From: Pedobacter sp. MC2016-05
Lineage (GTDB): Bacteria > Bacteroidota > Bacteroidia > Sphingobacteriales > Sphingobacteriaceae
Assembly: GCF_026239735.1 (NCBI RefSeq)
Contig: NZ_JAPIVT010000001.1
Coordinates: 248,001-312,000, forward strand
Length of the DNA stretch: 64,000 nucleotides
Reading direction: 5' to 3'
The notes under the pieces are model-generated. The model saw only the letters and a program-made list of their open reading frames with translations. It had not been told where the DNA came from and ran no database searches. Within the stretch, counting starts at the first letter, position 1. Each line of letters starts with the position of its first letter. Position numbers and translations under genes: made by a program. Positions 18,020 through 27,968 of this stretch are shown here, in pieces.

Positions 18020-19057
18020 ATGACAACTGAGAAGAAAAAAAAGAATTTAGTAGTACCTATTATTTTAGGTGTTTTATTAGTTATAGGTATCATATTTGGT
18101 ATCAAAGAATGGACTTATTTTAGCAAACATGTAGATACCGACGATGCCCAAATTGACGGAGATATCAGTCCTGTTGTTGCCCGTGTAGGGGGTTATGTAA
18201 AGGATATCAATTTTGAAGAAAATACTCATGTTACAGAAGGGCAAATTCTGGTGAAACTTGATGATGCCGATTATAAAGTAAAATTAGAACAGGCACAAGC
18301 TGGTCAGAAAGGCGCTAACGCTGGGGTAGGTGTAGCTCAATCGCAAATTATCGCGACACAAGCAAATACAAGTACTGCAAAAGCAAATGTTGATGCAGCG
18401 AAAGTGAAATTGAACTTAGCAAACAAAGACTTTGCCCGTTACGCAAATTTGGTAAAAGACGGTTCAATTACGCAGCAGGCATTTGATCAGGCTAAAGCGA
18501 CTCAAGAATCTGCTCAGGCAGCTTATCGTGCGGCTGTAGATCAATATCAGGCTGCGGTTAAACAGGTTGGAACTACTCAATCTCAATTAGCGGTGAGCAG
18601 CAATGTAATTAGTCAACGCCAAAGCGATATTGATTTTGCAAAACTACAACTATCATATACTGATATTAAAGCACCCGCAAGCGGCATAGTGTCTAAAAAG
18701 AATGTTCAAAAAGGACAACTGATTCAGCCAGGGCAGTCGTTATTTTCTGTCGTAAACGATGGAAGTATTTATGTAACGGCAAACTTTAAGGAAACACAGT
18801 TGGAGAAAATTAAAACAGGATCAAAAGTTGAGATTGAGGTGGATGCTTATCCAGATGAGAAAATTGAAGGGGAGGTCTATAATTTTTCACCAATTACTGG
18901 CGCAAAAGGTTCGTTATTGCCTCCTGATAATGCTACAGGTAACTTCGTAAAAGTTGTTCAGCGTATTCCGGTAAAAATTAAAATTCATCCATCAAAAGAA
19001 ATGTTAGCTAAACTACGCCCTGGAATGAGCGTTAAAGCTTCGGTTTCTACTAATTAA
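18020..19057 (+). CDS. HlyD/EmrA family membrane fusion protein
   Basis: A 345-residue periplasmic adaptor with one N-terminal membrane helix (residues ~10-30). VDTDDAQIDGDISPVVARVGGYVKDI is the first half of the lipoyl domain, a long coiled-coil hairpin rich in Gln and Ala follows, and SYTDIKAPASGIV closes the lipoyl part. It bridges the inner-membrane transporter and the TolC-like channel. Order and spacing match EmrA-EmrB systems, which export hydrophobic drugs. The substrate here is not known. Confidence 0.94.
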   Translation: MTTEKKKKNLVVPIILGVLLVIGIIFGIKEWTYFSKHVDTDDAQIDGDISPVVARVGGYVKDINFEENTHVTEGQILVKLDDADYKVKLEQAQAGQKGANAGVGVAQSQIIATQANTSTAKANVDAAKVKLNLANKDFARYANLVKDGSITQQAFDQAKATQESAQAAYRAAVDQYQAAVKQVGTTQSQLAVSSNVISQRQSDIDFAKLQLSYTDIKAPASGIVSKKNVQKGQLIQPGQSLFSVVNDGSIYVTANFKETQLEKIKTGSKVEIEVDAYPDEKIEGEVYNFSPITGAKGSLLPPDNATGNFVKVVQRIPVKIKIHPSKEMLAKLRPGMSVKASVSTN

Positions 19058-19064
19058 TATCAAA

Positions 19065-20612
19065 ATGGCCGAAGTAGGTTTAAAAAAATGGATTATCACA
19101 TTTACAGTGATCACCGCTTCTTTACTGGAGCTGATTGATACAACCATTGTGAATGTGGCCATCCCACAAATACAGGGAAACCTGGGCGCTACCCTGGAGG
19201 ATATCGCCTGGCTATCTACTGGTTACGCCGTTGCGAATGTAATCATCCTGCCGATGTCGGGTTGGTTGGGAAGTCGTTTCGGGCGTAAAAATTATTTCTT
19301 AACCTCGATTATTGTTTTTACACTCGTCTCATTTTTGTGCGGTAATGCCACATCATTAAATGAGCTAATTTTATTTAGGATTTTACAGGGTGTAGCCGGG
19401 GGAGGTTTAATCTCAACGGCACAAGCTATTCTGATAGAAACATGGCCTCGCGAAGATGTGGGTATTGCAACCGCCTTGTTTGGTTTAGGAGCTGTTGTTG
19501 GCCCAACCGTTGGCCCAACCATTGGGGGTTATATTTTGGAAATTGCCGATTGGCCTTGGATTTTCTACGTTAATATTCCCGTCGGGATACTCGCGGCCTA
19601 CTGTACCTACACGTTTATTCGAGAAACGCCTAAAGATGGACAGGGTAAACCTGTTGACTGGTGGGGAATTGCCTTACTGGCCATAGCGGTAGGTAGTTTA
19701 CAAACCGTATTGGAAAAAGGCGAGAGTGAGGATTGGTTTTCTACTCCATACATTACAGCATTAGCGGTAGTATCGGTTTTTGGGTTATTATTATTCATCT
19801 GGCGGGAAACTGCCACCGATCACCCCATTGTGAATCTTCGGATTATGAAAAAGCGAAGTTTCTCCATCGGGATGTTCACATCCTTTATTTTAGGATTTGG
19901 ATTATATGGTTCTGTTTTCGTATTCCCGGTTTTCGCCCAAAACTTGTTAGGGTTTACCCCTTTACAAACCGGAAAGCTTTTCATTGCTGGGGGTATTTGT
20001 ACCATTGCTATGATGCCTTTTATTGGTATTATGCTCAAAAAGGGTGTGCCAGCACAATTTATGGCAACTGGAGGAATGTTTTTATTCTTCGTTTTCTGTT
20101 GGATGTTAAGCAATTCTACACTGGCATCAGGAACAGGAGATTTTTTCTGGCCACTGGTAATCAGAGGATTTGGTATGGCATTGTTATTCGTTCCATTAAC
20201 TACACTGGCGATGCAGGATTTATCTGGCGCTGAAATTGGACAAGGATCTGGTTTGAATAACATGAGCAGGCAATTGGGAGGATCATTCGGTATTGCGGCA
20301 TTAACAACATTAATTCACGTTCGTTCAGGTTTTCACAGAAGTAGTTTACTGGCCAACATTAACGAATACAACCCCGCATTTATTCAAAAATTGAATGCCC
20401 TAACAAGTGGTTTTATGGCCAAAGGTTCATCCTTTATTGATGCTAAACTTATGGCAATGAAAGCAATTGAAGGAACTGTTATTAAGCAAACCATGTTGCT
20501 CACTTATAATGATGCTTATTGGGTGGCAGGATTAATTATGTTGTTCTCGATCCCACTTTTATATCTGCAAAAATTTAAGAAAAACGCAAATATTGTTACT
20601 GATGCACACTAA
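19065..20612 (+). CDS. DHA2 (EmrB/QacA type) MFS multidrug transporter
   Basis: A 515-residue membrane protein with about 14 hydrophobic segments, the length and topology of the DHA2 family of proton antiporters. LLELIDTTIVNVAIPQI is the typical first-helix motif, WLGSRFGRKN the loop 2-3 motif A, and GLGAVVGPTVGPTIGGYI the helix 5 motif C of drug antiporters. It is the last gene of the TetR operon, seven bases after the fusion protein gene, and is followed by an intrinsic terminator. Confidence 0.95.
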   Translation: MAEVGLKKWIITFTVITASLLELIDTTIVNVAIPQIQGNLGATLEDIAWLSTGYAVANVIILPMSGWLGSRFGRKNYFLTSIIVFTLVSFLCGNATSLNELILFRILQGVAGGGLISTAQAILIETWPREDVGIATALFGLGAVVGPTVGPTIGGYILEIADWPWIFYVNIPVGILAAYCTYTFIRETPKDGQGKPVDWWGIALLAIAVGSLQTVLEKGESEDWFSTPYITALAVVSVFGLLLFIWRETATDHPIVNLRIMKKRSFSIGMFTSFILGFGLYGSVFVFPVFAQNLLGFTPLQTGKLFIAGGICTIAMMPFIGIMLKKGVPAQFMATGGMFLFFVFCWMLSNSTLASGTGDFFWPLVIRGFGMALLFVPLTTLAMQDLSGAEIGQGSGLNNMSRQLGGSFGIAALTTLIHVRSGFHRSSLLANINEYNPAFIQKLNALTSGFMAKGSSFIDAKLMAMKAIEGTVIKQTMLLTYNDAYWVAGLIMLFSIPLLYLQKFKKNANIVTDAH

Positions 20613-20650
20613 AGTTGGCAAAAAATTAGCGTAAAAAATATCAGAAAACA

Positions 20651-20690
20651 AAAACAGCCGGTGTATTTTATTACATCGGCTGTTTTAACC
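20651..20690 (+). terminator. Intrinsic terminator of the efflux operon
   Basis: AAAACAGCCG and CGGCTGTTTT arms enclose an imperfect inner stem, with a T run inside the right arm. It lies about 40 bases after the transporter stop codon. The next 180 bases up to ppc hold no gene I can recognise. Confidence 0.85.
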
Positions 20691-20874
20691 CAAAAAATTA
20701 ACAATCAATGCAATGCCCTTAAACATTGCAAATGTTCTTATGTAGCCACATAGTAGCCAAATAAGATTCTAAAATTAAAAATTATTCTATAATTATCCAA
20801 ATTGTAAGCCCTAGAATTTTAATACCTTATGCATTTTTTGTAGTATTACCGTATACAAAACTATTGTTTAAGCT

Positions 20875-23460
20875 ATGCCAAAACTTCGTTTAACAACACA
20901 ACGAGAATCAATTTTTAATAATGAGGTTATCTCAAAATTCGAACTCTTTAATAGTCTGTTTTTAACCCTTCCGTTTTATAAAATAAAGGATACCGGAACA
21001 TTATTGCCCCTGTTTTTTAAGAGTTGCGAAGAAGGGATTGGAAGCGGCCAAAAACCAGCTCAAATTATCGAAGAATTTTTTGCCAAGTTTACAAGTTATA
21101 TAGATAGGAAAGACATTATTGATTTACTATTCCGCTTCATTCAATACATAGAGCGCCAGGTTGTGCTTTTTGATGCTGTTGAAGACGCCTCATTTACGAA
21201 GTTAAACACTACAGATGAGCAAAGTACACTCGCTTTTATTTTAAAAAAGAATGCAGATAACAAGCCCATGTTGGCTAAAATTGAAAAACTTATCGATGAG
21301 TTATCACTACGTTTGGTTTTAACGGCTCACCCCACTCAGTTTTATCCTGGAAATGTTCTGGCAATTATTACTGATTTAACCAAGGCCATTCGCGATAACG
21401 ATATTACGGCGATGAATTCTTTGCTGCAACAACTCGGTAAGACACCATTTTTTAATAAAAAATCGCCGACTCCGGTTGATGAAGCTTTAAATCTTGCCTG
21501 GTTTCTAGAGAATACTTTTTACTTCGCTGCTGCAAATATTCAGGAGGAAATCGATCAAAATTTAGATGAATATAATCTTGAAACAAAGAAGATTTTGGAG
21601 CTAGGTTTCTGGCCAGGGGGCGACAGAGATGGTAATCCAAACATCCATGCTGATACTACGCTGGAGGTTTCCAAGATGTTGCGACAAATCCTGTTCCGCT
21701 GTTATTATCGTGATTTTAGAGTAATTAAACGCCGCATTACCTTTAGGGGTGTTGAAGAAAATATTTCGAAATTACATGATGTGCTTTATCAGAATGCTTT
21801 TGATCAGAGCTGCGAACTGCATGATATTTCTGATGAGTTACGCGAAAACCTAAATAAAATTAAGGATACCCTCTTAAAAGAGCATGAAGGTTTATTTGTT
21901 GATTTAGTTAACGATTTAATCCGCAAAATTGATTTGTATGGCAATTATTTTGCTTCATTAGACATTCGCCAGGATAGCAGGGTGTTAAGAAGTGTTCATG
22001 CTTATTGTCGTCAAAATAAACCAATATCATCTTTATTCCCTGAAGATTACGATCAATTATCAGAAGCCGAAAAACTGAAGTTAATTTCTTTTAAAGAAGC
22101 CAAGCCTGTTTATGCTAGTGAAGGAGATGCTTTGATTGAAGATACCATTCAAACCATCAAAGAAATTAAGGGCATCCAGAGGCGCAATGGCGAAAAGGCT
22201 TGCCATCGATTTATTATTAGTAATTGTCAGCAAGCCAGCGACATTTTACAATTGATTGAGCTTTTCCTTTGGAATGGCTGGAGCAAAGATAACTTGACCA
22301 TTGATTTTGTACCGCTTTTTGAGACTGTAAATGATTTGAAAGGTGCTGCGGTTATTATGGATACGCTGTATAGCAACCCGTTTTACAAAGCGCATTTGGG
22401 TAGCCGTGGAAATAAGCAAGACATTATGCTGGGCTATTCAGACAGTACCAAAGATGGTGGTTATCTAATGGCAAATTGGTCAATTTTTAATGGTAAAACC
22501 TCACTTTCTGAGGTTTCCAAAAAACATAATATTCAGCTGGCATTCTTCGATGGTCGCGGCGGTCCGCCTTCTCGTGGTGGAGGTAAAACACACCGTTTTT
22601 ACGCTTCAATGGGGAAAGAAATTGCCAATAAAAACATACAGTTAACCGTTCAAGGCCAAACCATCAGTTCGCAGTATGGTTCAATTGAAAGCGCGGAATT
22701 TAATATCGAGCAATTAATTAATGCGGGTATTTCTTCTGGATTAAAAGAGAAACACAACGTTTTGTTAGACTCTGATAATAAAGCCTTACTTGATGAAATG
22801 GCCGATGATGGATACAAGGCATTCGTCGATCTACGCGAGCATCCTCTTTTTGTGAGTTATCTCGAAAAACTTTCTCCGTTGAAACTGCTTTCGCAAGCAA
22901 ATATTAGCAGCCGACCAGTTAAAAGAAACGGTGGCGGGGAAATGAAACTGGAAGATTTAAGGGCAATTAGCTTTGTCACCGCATGGAGTATGCTGAAGCA
23001 AAATGTTCCTGGTTTTTACGGAATGGGAACGGCTATGAAAAACCAGGAGAAAGCTGGCAATTGGAGCAAAGTAGTTAAGGTTTACGAAGATTCTGATTAT
23101 CTAAAGACCATTGTGGATAACTGCATGATGAGCATGAGCAAATCAGACTTTGTGATTACGGCTCATTTAGCTAATGATAAAACTTTTGGCGCTTTCTGGA
23201 CTCAGCTACATGATGAATTCCAATTAACCAAAGAGATGCTTTTGAAATTATCAGGCCAAGAAACTTTAATGGCAAATTATCCAGTGGATAAAAAATCTAT
23301 CGCTACCCGCGAAAAGATTATATTACCATTGGTTTTAATTCAACATTTCGCTTTGGAGAAACTGCAGCATGATCAAAATGAAAAGGATCAAACAGCTTTA
23401 GAAAAACTAGCGGTTAGAACGGTTTTTGGTATTGTAAATGCAGGTAGGAATTTGGCCTAA
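20875..23460 (+). CDS. ppc: Phosphoenolpyruvate carboxylase
   Basis: An 861-residue protein that makes oxaloacetate from PEP and bicarbonate, refilling the TCA cycle. The catalytic His is in LVLTAHPTQ (His152). GGDRDGNPN, MLGYSDSTKDGGY and FFDGRGGPPSRGGG are the other family signatures, with the last being the flexible glycine loop. The C-terminus is NAGRNLA, close to the conserved NTG end that closes the active site. It is monocistronic, with an intrinsic terminator after it. Confidence 0.97.
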   Translation: MPKLRLTTQRESIFNNEVISKFELFNSLFLTLPFYKIKDTGTLLPLFFKSCEEGIGSGQKPAQIIEEFFAKFTSYIDRKDIIDLLFRFIQYIERQVVLFDAVEDASFTKLNTTDEQSTLAFILKKNADNKPMLAKIEKLIDELSLRLVLTAHPTQFYPGNVLAIITDLTKAIRDNDITAMNSLLQQLGKTPFFNKKSPTPVDEALNLAWFLENTFYFAAANIQEEIDQNLDEYNLETKKILELGFWPGGDRDGNPNIHADTTLEVSKMLRQILFRCYYRDFRVIKRRITFRGVEENISKLHDVLYQNAFDQSCELHDISDELRENLNKIKDTLLKEHEGLFVDLVNDLIRKIDLYGNYFASLDIRQDSRVLRSVHAYCRQNKPISSLFPEDYDQLSEAEKLKLISFKEAKPVYASEGDALIEDTIQTIKEIKGIQRRNGEKACHRFIISNCQQASDILQLIELFLWNGWSKDNLTIDFVPLFETVNDLKGAAVIMDTLYSNPFYKAHLGSRGNKQDIMLGYSDSTKDGGYLMANWSIFNGKTSLSEVSKKHNIQLAFFDGRGGPPSRGGGKTHRFYASMGKEIANKNIQLTVQGQTISSQYGSIESAEFNIEQLINAGISSGLKEKHNVLLDSDNKALLDEMADDGYKAFVDLREHPLFVSYLEKLSPLKLLSQANISSRPVKRNGGGEMKLEDLRAISFVTAWSMLKQNVPGFYGMGTAMKNQEKAGNWSKVVKVYEDSDYLKTIVDNCMMSMSKSDFVITAHLANDKTFGAFWTQLHDEFQLTKEMLLKLSGQETLMANYPVDKKSIATREKIILPLVLIQHFALEKLQHDQNEKDQTALEKLAVRTVFGIVNAGRNLA

Positions 23461-23525
23461 GAGATTTTGCCGCAGATTAGCTTAACACATAAGGCATTCA
23501 AGGAAATATAAGTTTTAGCTACCGA

Positions 23526-23553
23526 GGTCTGTGTTTTTCACAGACCTTTTTTT
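23526..23553 (+). terminator. Intrinsic terminator after ppc
   Basis: GGTCTGTG and CACAGACC, a perfect 8-base stem with a TTTTT loop, followed by seven T. Confidence 0.9.
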
Positions 23554-23557
23554 GCAC

Positions 23558-23765
23558 TTGTCATTCTGAACGCAGTGAAGAATCCCCTCCCTAGTTGCAG
23601 AAAAGGAACGTTCAGAAATCATCCAAAATATGGTATTTTTTAGGCACAAGATTCTTCGTGTAACTCAGATTGATAATATGAATGGTCGTCACCCTGAATT
23701 CATTTCAGTATCTTAATGACAAGGCGGCCTAGCAGAAAAGATGCTGAAATAGATTCAGTATGACT
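23558..23765. repeat. Dispersed palindromic repeat (GTCATTCTGAACGCAGTGAAGAATC family)
   Basis: It opens with TGTCATTCTGAACGCAGTGA and later has CACCCTGAATTCATTTCAG, then GATGCTGAAATAGATTCAG in the opposite sense, so nested inverted repeats are present. The second half resembles the element at 4498-4562. This kind of element is widespread in Bacteroidota intergenic DNA. Confidence 0.6.
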
Positions 23766-23784
23766 GCTATCAACAAAGAAGATC

Positions 23785-23818
23785 ACAAAAAACCCCTTGC
23801 GTTTCGCAAAGGGGTTGA
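23785..23818 (-). terminator. Intrinsic terminator of the peroxiredoxin operon
   Basis: AACCCCTTGCG pairs with CGCAAAGGGGTT (one bulged base), and on the minus strand the hairpin is followed by TTTTTTG. It lies just after the DUF6952 gene. Confidence 0.85.
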
Positions 23819-23844
23819 TATTTTAAAGCGCCTGATAAAGAAAA

Positions 23845-24093
23845 TTATCTATCAATCGAGCCCATTACTTTCTGCCCGAAAGCGTTAAGTGCATCTTTTT
23901 CAGCCGCACCATCGTTTACCATCTGGTGCACCTCAAGTGCACCACAAATATTGGTAATCATTTCGCCAGCAACATCAACTTCATGCTCGCTAACCCCTCT
24001 AAACTCACAGAAAGCCTCTAAAACTTCCAAAGTCGTCTCCAATTGAGCAGGAGTGGTATTTTGAAATAATTGTCTTATAACCGGAATTTTCAT
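23845..24093 (-). CDS. DUF6952 family small protein
   Basis: An acidic, helical protein of 82 residues. It resembles the short DUF6952 proteins that I recall beside peroxiredoxin and thioredoxin genes in Bacteroidota. It has two Cys (near residues 28 and 50), not in a CxxC arrangement. Its start codon overlaps the stop region of the thioredoxin gene, so it is translated with it as the last gene of a redox operon. Its function is unknown. Confidence 0.82.
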   Translation of the reverse strand: MKIPVIRQLFQNTTPAQLETTLEVLEAFCEFRGVSEHEVDVAGEMITNICGALEVHQMVNDGAAEKDALNAFGQKVMGSIDR

Positions 24094-24401
24094 TACTTAA
24101 TCTTATTAAAAAGTTCAATTAAACCTTCCGCCTTGTTGGTTTGTACCTGATCTACCAAATTACCGCCTTCGAAAGCTGCAAACGTTGGTAAATTATCAAC
24201 GTTTGCAAATTTGCGTGAGTTTGGAAGTTTTTCGGCATCAACAATTAAGAAAGCTACATCTTCATTTTCAGCAGCCAGCTTTTTAAACTTCGGTTTCATG
24301 ATTCTGCAGTTTCCGCACCAAGATGCAGCATACTGAACCATAACTTTCGGGTTATCGGCCAAATACTGTTGAAGATTATCTTCTGTTAATTCTAAAAACA
24401 T
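24093..24401 (-). CDS. Thioredoxin-family protein
   Basis: A 102-residue single-domain thioredoxin fold without a signal peptide. The active site is WCGNC (Cys29 and Cys32), with an Asn where most thioredoxins have Pro, and the cis-Pro loop appears as NLPTFAAF. It probably reduces the peroxiredoxin whose gene lies 14 bases upstream in the same operon; that pairing is inferred from context. Confidence 0.93.
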   Translation of the reverse strand: MFLELTEDNLQQYLADNPKVMVQYAASWCGNCRIMKPKFKKLAAENEDVAFLIVDAEKLPNSRKFANVDNLPTFAAFEGGNLVDQVQTNKAEGLIELFNKIK

Positions 24402-24415
24402 AACGTTTTATTTAA

Positions 24416-25048
24416 TTAGTTAGCAGCTAAATATTCAGCAACGCCAGTTCTGTTTGCGTTCATTGCTTCTTTTCCTTCTTCCCAGTTTGCAGGACAAACT
24501 TCGCCGTGTTTTTGAACGTGCGCATAAGCATCAATTAAACGCAAATATTCTTTCACGTTTCTGCCAAGAGGCATATCGTTAACACTTTCGTGGAAAACTT
24601 TACCAGTTTCGTCGATTAAGTAAGTTGCTCTGAAAGACACATTTGAACCAGAGAATGATTCATTTCCTTCTTCATCGTAGTTAACTTCTTGATCTAAAAT
24701 ATCTAAAATTCCAGATAATTGTCTGTGTGTATCAGCTAAAATCGGGTATGTAACACCTTCAATACCACCGTTATCTTTCGGTGTATTCAACCATGCGAAG
24801 TGAACTTCGTTAGTATCGCAAGATGCACCAATTACAATTGTATTTCTTTTTTCAAACTCAGGTAAAGCAGCTTGGAAAGCATGTAATTCTGTAGGGCAAA
24901 CAAAAGTAAAATCTTTTGGATACCAGAATAATAACACTTTGCTATTCTTATTTACAGCCTCTTCAAATACATTGATTTTCAAGTCATCACCCATGTCTGA
25001 CATTGCATCAATACTAACACTCGGAAATTTTTTACCTACTATTGCCAT
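24416..25048 (-). CDS. Peroxiredoxin (AhpC/2-Cys type)
   Basis: A 210-residue cytoplasmic peroxidase. The peroxidatic Cys is Cys51 in DFTFVCPTE, and the resolving Cys is Cys185 in HGEVCPANW, so this is a typical 2-Cys enzyme that reduces hydrogen and organic peroxides. A longer frame begins at 25153, but its first 35 residues are not peroxiredoxin-like and contain the promoter, so MAIVGKKFP at 25048 is the start. It heads an operon with a thioredoxin and a DUF6952 protein. Confidence 0.95.
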   Translation of the reverse strand: MAIVGKKFPSVSIDAMSDMGDDLKINVFEEAVNKNSKVLLFWYPKDFTFVCPTELHAFQAALPEFEKRNTIVIGASCDTNEVHFAWLNTPKDNGGIEGVTYPILADTHRQLSGILDILDQEVNYDEEGNESFSGSNVSFRATYLIDETGKVFHESVNDMPLGRNVKEYLRLIDAYAHVQKHGEVCPANWEEGKEAMNANRTGVAEYLAAN

Positions 25049-25073
25049 AATTTTTGTCTTTAATTTTATAGCG

Positions 25074-25104
25074 CAAAGGTACGGCGAAAACAAGTCCAAA
25101 TCAA
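25074..25104 (-). promoter_or_regulatory. Promoter of the peroxiredoxin operon
   Basis: On the minus strand a TACCTTTG -7 box (25074-25081) follows a TTG (25102-25104) by 20 bases, which fits the Bacteroidota promoter pattern. The leader is about 20 bases. Confidence 0.65.
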
Positions 25105-25205
25105 CCCGGATATAGTAATTGTTGATTGTATTTATTGATGACGATATAGTCAAAAACTATAATGATTAAAATATATATAATTTTTGATATTTGGCTTTGA
25201 TTTTG

Positions 25206-25285
25206 TCGTCATTGCGAGGTACGAAGCAATTTTAAAGCACTGGGTTAACCGCGATTGTAGTAGGATTGCTTGGTACCTCAGCATG
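25206..25285. repeat. Dispersed palindromic repeat (CGTCATTGCGAGG family)
   Basis: GAGGTACGAAGCAAT at 25216-25230 and ATTGCTTGGTACCTC at 25265-25279 are inverted copies, matching at 14 of 15 bases. CGTCATTGC precedes the left arm. Relatives lie at 36767-36938 and in part at 48031-48047. Confidence 0.7.
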
Positions 25286-25393
25286 TAAGCCTATTCGGTT
25301 GCTGCTTATTAAAAGAATTTTCGCATCTATCAGGTTGGCTAATAGAAACCCGCAGGTCTTGAGATTAAATTAATGTAGGTTGCCAAGTTTACC

Positions 25394-25560
25394 ATCCTCT
25401 TACCCCTCCTAAAAAAGGAGGGAAGTTGTTACTCTTAGGCAGATTTTCCTTAAAATTTTAGTTCAGTAGGTTAAACCTACCGCTAATAACTTAGGCAGCA
25501 ATTTTTATCATGCAAAATCCAACTCCCCTCCTTATTTTTATTGGGGGGGAATGGGGGTGG
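25394..25560. repeat. CCTCC-palindrome repeats
   Basis: ACCCCTCCTAAAAAAGGAGG and CTCCCCTCCTTATTTTTATTG are two short inverted-repeat units about 110 bases apart, similar to those at 8.1-8.3 kb. The 530-base gap from 25049 to 25580 otherwise shows no gene. Confidence 0.5.
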
Positions 25561-25580
25561 TTTATTTAATAGTTCTAACC

Positions 25581-27968
25581 CTATTCCTTCAATGTATCTT
25601 CATACAATTTGAATATCCTTTTATATTCATCCGTCCAGCTGCTTGGCTCTATGAAGCCATGGTCTTCAACTGGATAAACAGCCAGTTCCCAATTATTTTT
25701 TCCGAGTTCGATGAAGCGCTGTGTAATCCTAACAATATCCTGGAAATGAACATTCACATCAACCATTCCATGCGCCATTAATAAATTGCCTTTCAATTTA
25801 TCAGCAAAATAAATCGGCGAGCTTTGTTTGTAGGCAATCGGGTCGTTAAAAGGTTCGTTTAAAATATTGGAAGTGTAACCATGATTGTAATGCGCCCAGT
25901 CGGTAACCGAACGCAAAGCAGCGCCGCTGGCAAAAACGTTCGGTTCATTAAACATCGCCATTAGCGTAATAAAGCCGCCGTAAGAACCACCATATAAACC
26001 CACATGTTTAGGATTAACACCATAATTTTCTACCAGAAACTTAACACCATCAACCTGGTCTGTTAAATCTTTTCCACCCATGTGGCGGTAAATACCTGTT
26101 CTGTGATCGCGACCGTAACCTGAACTTGCAGTGTAATCAATGTCGATTACCGTGTAGCCATTGTCGGCCAGCAAATTGTTGAACATAAACTCCCTGAAAT
26201 AGGTACTCCAACCAAAGTGCACATTTTGTAAATAACCAGCTCCATGAACGAAAACCACTGCCGGGTGGTTTGGATGCGGATGATCAGATTTATAAACTCT
26301 TGCGTAAACCTCAGCACCGTAGCGGTTTTTAAACGAAACCATATCGGGTTCACGCCATTTATATGAGTTAAATTCTTTCGTGGTAGACTCCGTAACTTTT
26401 ACTGCTTTTGCCCCAATTTTGTTTGGTTGAATATATAGCTCGCCTGGTTTATTTAGATAAGAATAATTGATGGCAAGATACTTTTCATCGGGCGACAGTG
26501 TGATATCATTTAAACCTTTCATGGTTGTAATTTGAACCAGCTCACCACCGTTTACACCAATTCTAAAGAAATTTGTAATGCCTGGATGTTCCTTATTTGC
26601 TTTAAAATAAAAGCTTCGTTTGTCTTCTGCTAACTGAACCGATTGAACTTCCCATTTACCAGAAGTGAGTTGCTTTTTAGCGCCGGTTGAAATATCTGCA
26701 ACATATAAGTGTGAATAACCGGTGGCCTCGCTTTGATAATAAAAATGGTTGTTATCTACCCAACCCGTGCTTCCTTGAAAAAAACCGCTAATGCCGGGGC
26801 CACCAATCCATGCCTCATCATGCTGACGATCTATTAAATTGAATTTGCCTGTCGAAGCATCTAAGTTTAAAATCCAGCGGTCCTTATTATCTGTAGAAGT
26901 TGCTACCATAACTGCAGCACTTCCATTCTCATTCCACAATGGGCCGAAAAAATTCACTACCCTATCATTATTTTTCTTCTTTAAAGAATCCAGTACTTTT
27001 GGATAATCCTTATAAAAATCAGGAATATCTTTAATCCCTGGAATGGTAGCGGTTTGAATGGCATATACTGAATCCCTTTGCGTATCGTAAATAAATCCTT
27101 GGGATACACTTTCATTTTCGCCAACTTTGGTTCTGCCGGGAATATCTTCCGTATAGCCAGATGCCGTTACATAATTTGGTATTACGGTATTGTGGTTATT
27201 TTGAGCCGGAGCCGTTAATTTGTAGGTTACAAAACGACCATTAGGGCTAATGACGACATTGTTTAAAAACCGATCATCAGTGTAAAGCGGTTTTAAAGCT
27301 TTTGTATCGCCAGATTGTCCGCTGAAGCGACTTCTGCCTCCACGACCTGTACCACCACGAGTTTCTGCATTTCTTTTTTTAATGATATCGAACAGCTCTG
27401 TTTGCTGAGCCTTAAGCCAACCATCTTGTTCGGTAGCAGGCTTGGAACTTATTTTTCCAGAAGCTTTACCCTTAACGAAATTGGTTATTTGCTTAGTCCC
27501 AGCTGTATTCAAATCAAGCTGAAATAAATTCTCACCTAATTGGTAAACTACATCTCCGTTGCTTAAAAAAACAGGGCTGCTTTCCCTCTCCAGGGTATTG
27601 GTTAACCGATTTTCTTTCTTTGTTTTAAAATTTTGAAGATAAATATCACCGCTCTTTTCTACCAACCCCAACGATTTATCTTTGTTGTAAACATAATTTA
27701 CGTTGAGTAATTTTTCATCTTCCTGATTAACGGCTTTAATTGGGTTTGAATTCGAAGTTGATATTTTATATAATGCCTCTTTTGCATTGTTTTCAGGATT
27801 CCAGTTAAAGTATAAAGTTTTGCTATCTGCCGTCCAGCGGAAATTTGTAGGCGAACTTCCCATCCATTTTGGGTCTCGCATAATTTTTTCTACCGTTAAT
27901 GGACCTATTTGTTGTGCGAAAGTGTACTCACTTGAGCAGATCAATAAGAAAAGTATATATTTTTTCAT
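25581..27968 (-). CDS. Exported S9 family prolyl oligopeptidase / DPP4-like peptidase
   Basis: A 795-residue protein with a signal peptide (MKKYILFLLICSSEYTFAQ). Residues ~30-530 have the irregular beta-propeller repeats of DPP4-like enzymes. The C-terminal alpha/beta hydrolase domain holds GGSYGG with the nucleophile Ser662, the Asp in GMVDVNVH (737) and the His in VEDHGF (770), so the triad looks complete. It would remove dipeptides or short peptides in the periplasm. It appears to be transcribed alone. Confidence 0.93.
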   Translation of the reverse strand: MKKYILFLLICSSEYTFAQQIGPLTVEKIMRDPKWMGSSPTNFRWTADSKTLYFNWNPENNAKEALYKISTSNSNPIKAVNQEDEKLLNVNYVYNKDKSLGLVEKSGDIYLQNFKTKKENRLTNTLERESSPVFLSNGDVVYQLGENLFQLDLNTAGTKQITNFVKGKASGKISSKPATEQDGWLKAQQTELFDIIKKRNAETRGGTGRGGRSRFSGQSGDTKALKPLYTDDRFLNNVVISPNGRFVTYKLTAPAQNNHNTVIPNYVTASGYTEDIPGRTKVGENESVSQGFIYDTQRDSVYAIQTATIPGIKDIPDFYKDYPKVLDSLKKKNNDRVVNFFGPLWNENGSAAVMVATSTDNKDRWILNLDASTGKFNLIDRQHDEAWIGGPGISGFFQGSTGWVDNNHFYYQSEATGYSHLYVADISTGAKKQLTSGKWEVQSVQLAEDKRSFYFKANKEHPGITNFFRIGVNGGELVQITTMKGLNDITLSPDEKYLAINYSYLNKPGELYIQPNKIGAKAVKVTESTTKEFNSYKWREPDMVSFKNRYGAEVYARVYKSDHPHPNHPAVVFVHGAGYLQNVHFGWSTYFREFMFNNLLADNGYTVIDIDYTASSGYGRDHRTGIYRHMGGKDLTDQVDGVKFLVENYGVNPKHVGLYGGSYGGFITLMAMFNEPNVFASGAALRSVTDWAHYNHGYTSNILNEPFNDPIAYKQSSPIYFADKLKGNLLMAHGMVDVNVHFQDIVRITQRFIELGKNNWELAVYPVEDHGFIEPSSWTDEYKRIFKLYEDTLKE

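Noticed and set aside
23112..23120. TGTGGATAA, a DnaA-box match
   Set aside because: Single copy within ppc; no cluster or AT-rich unwinding element beside it.
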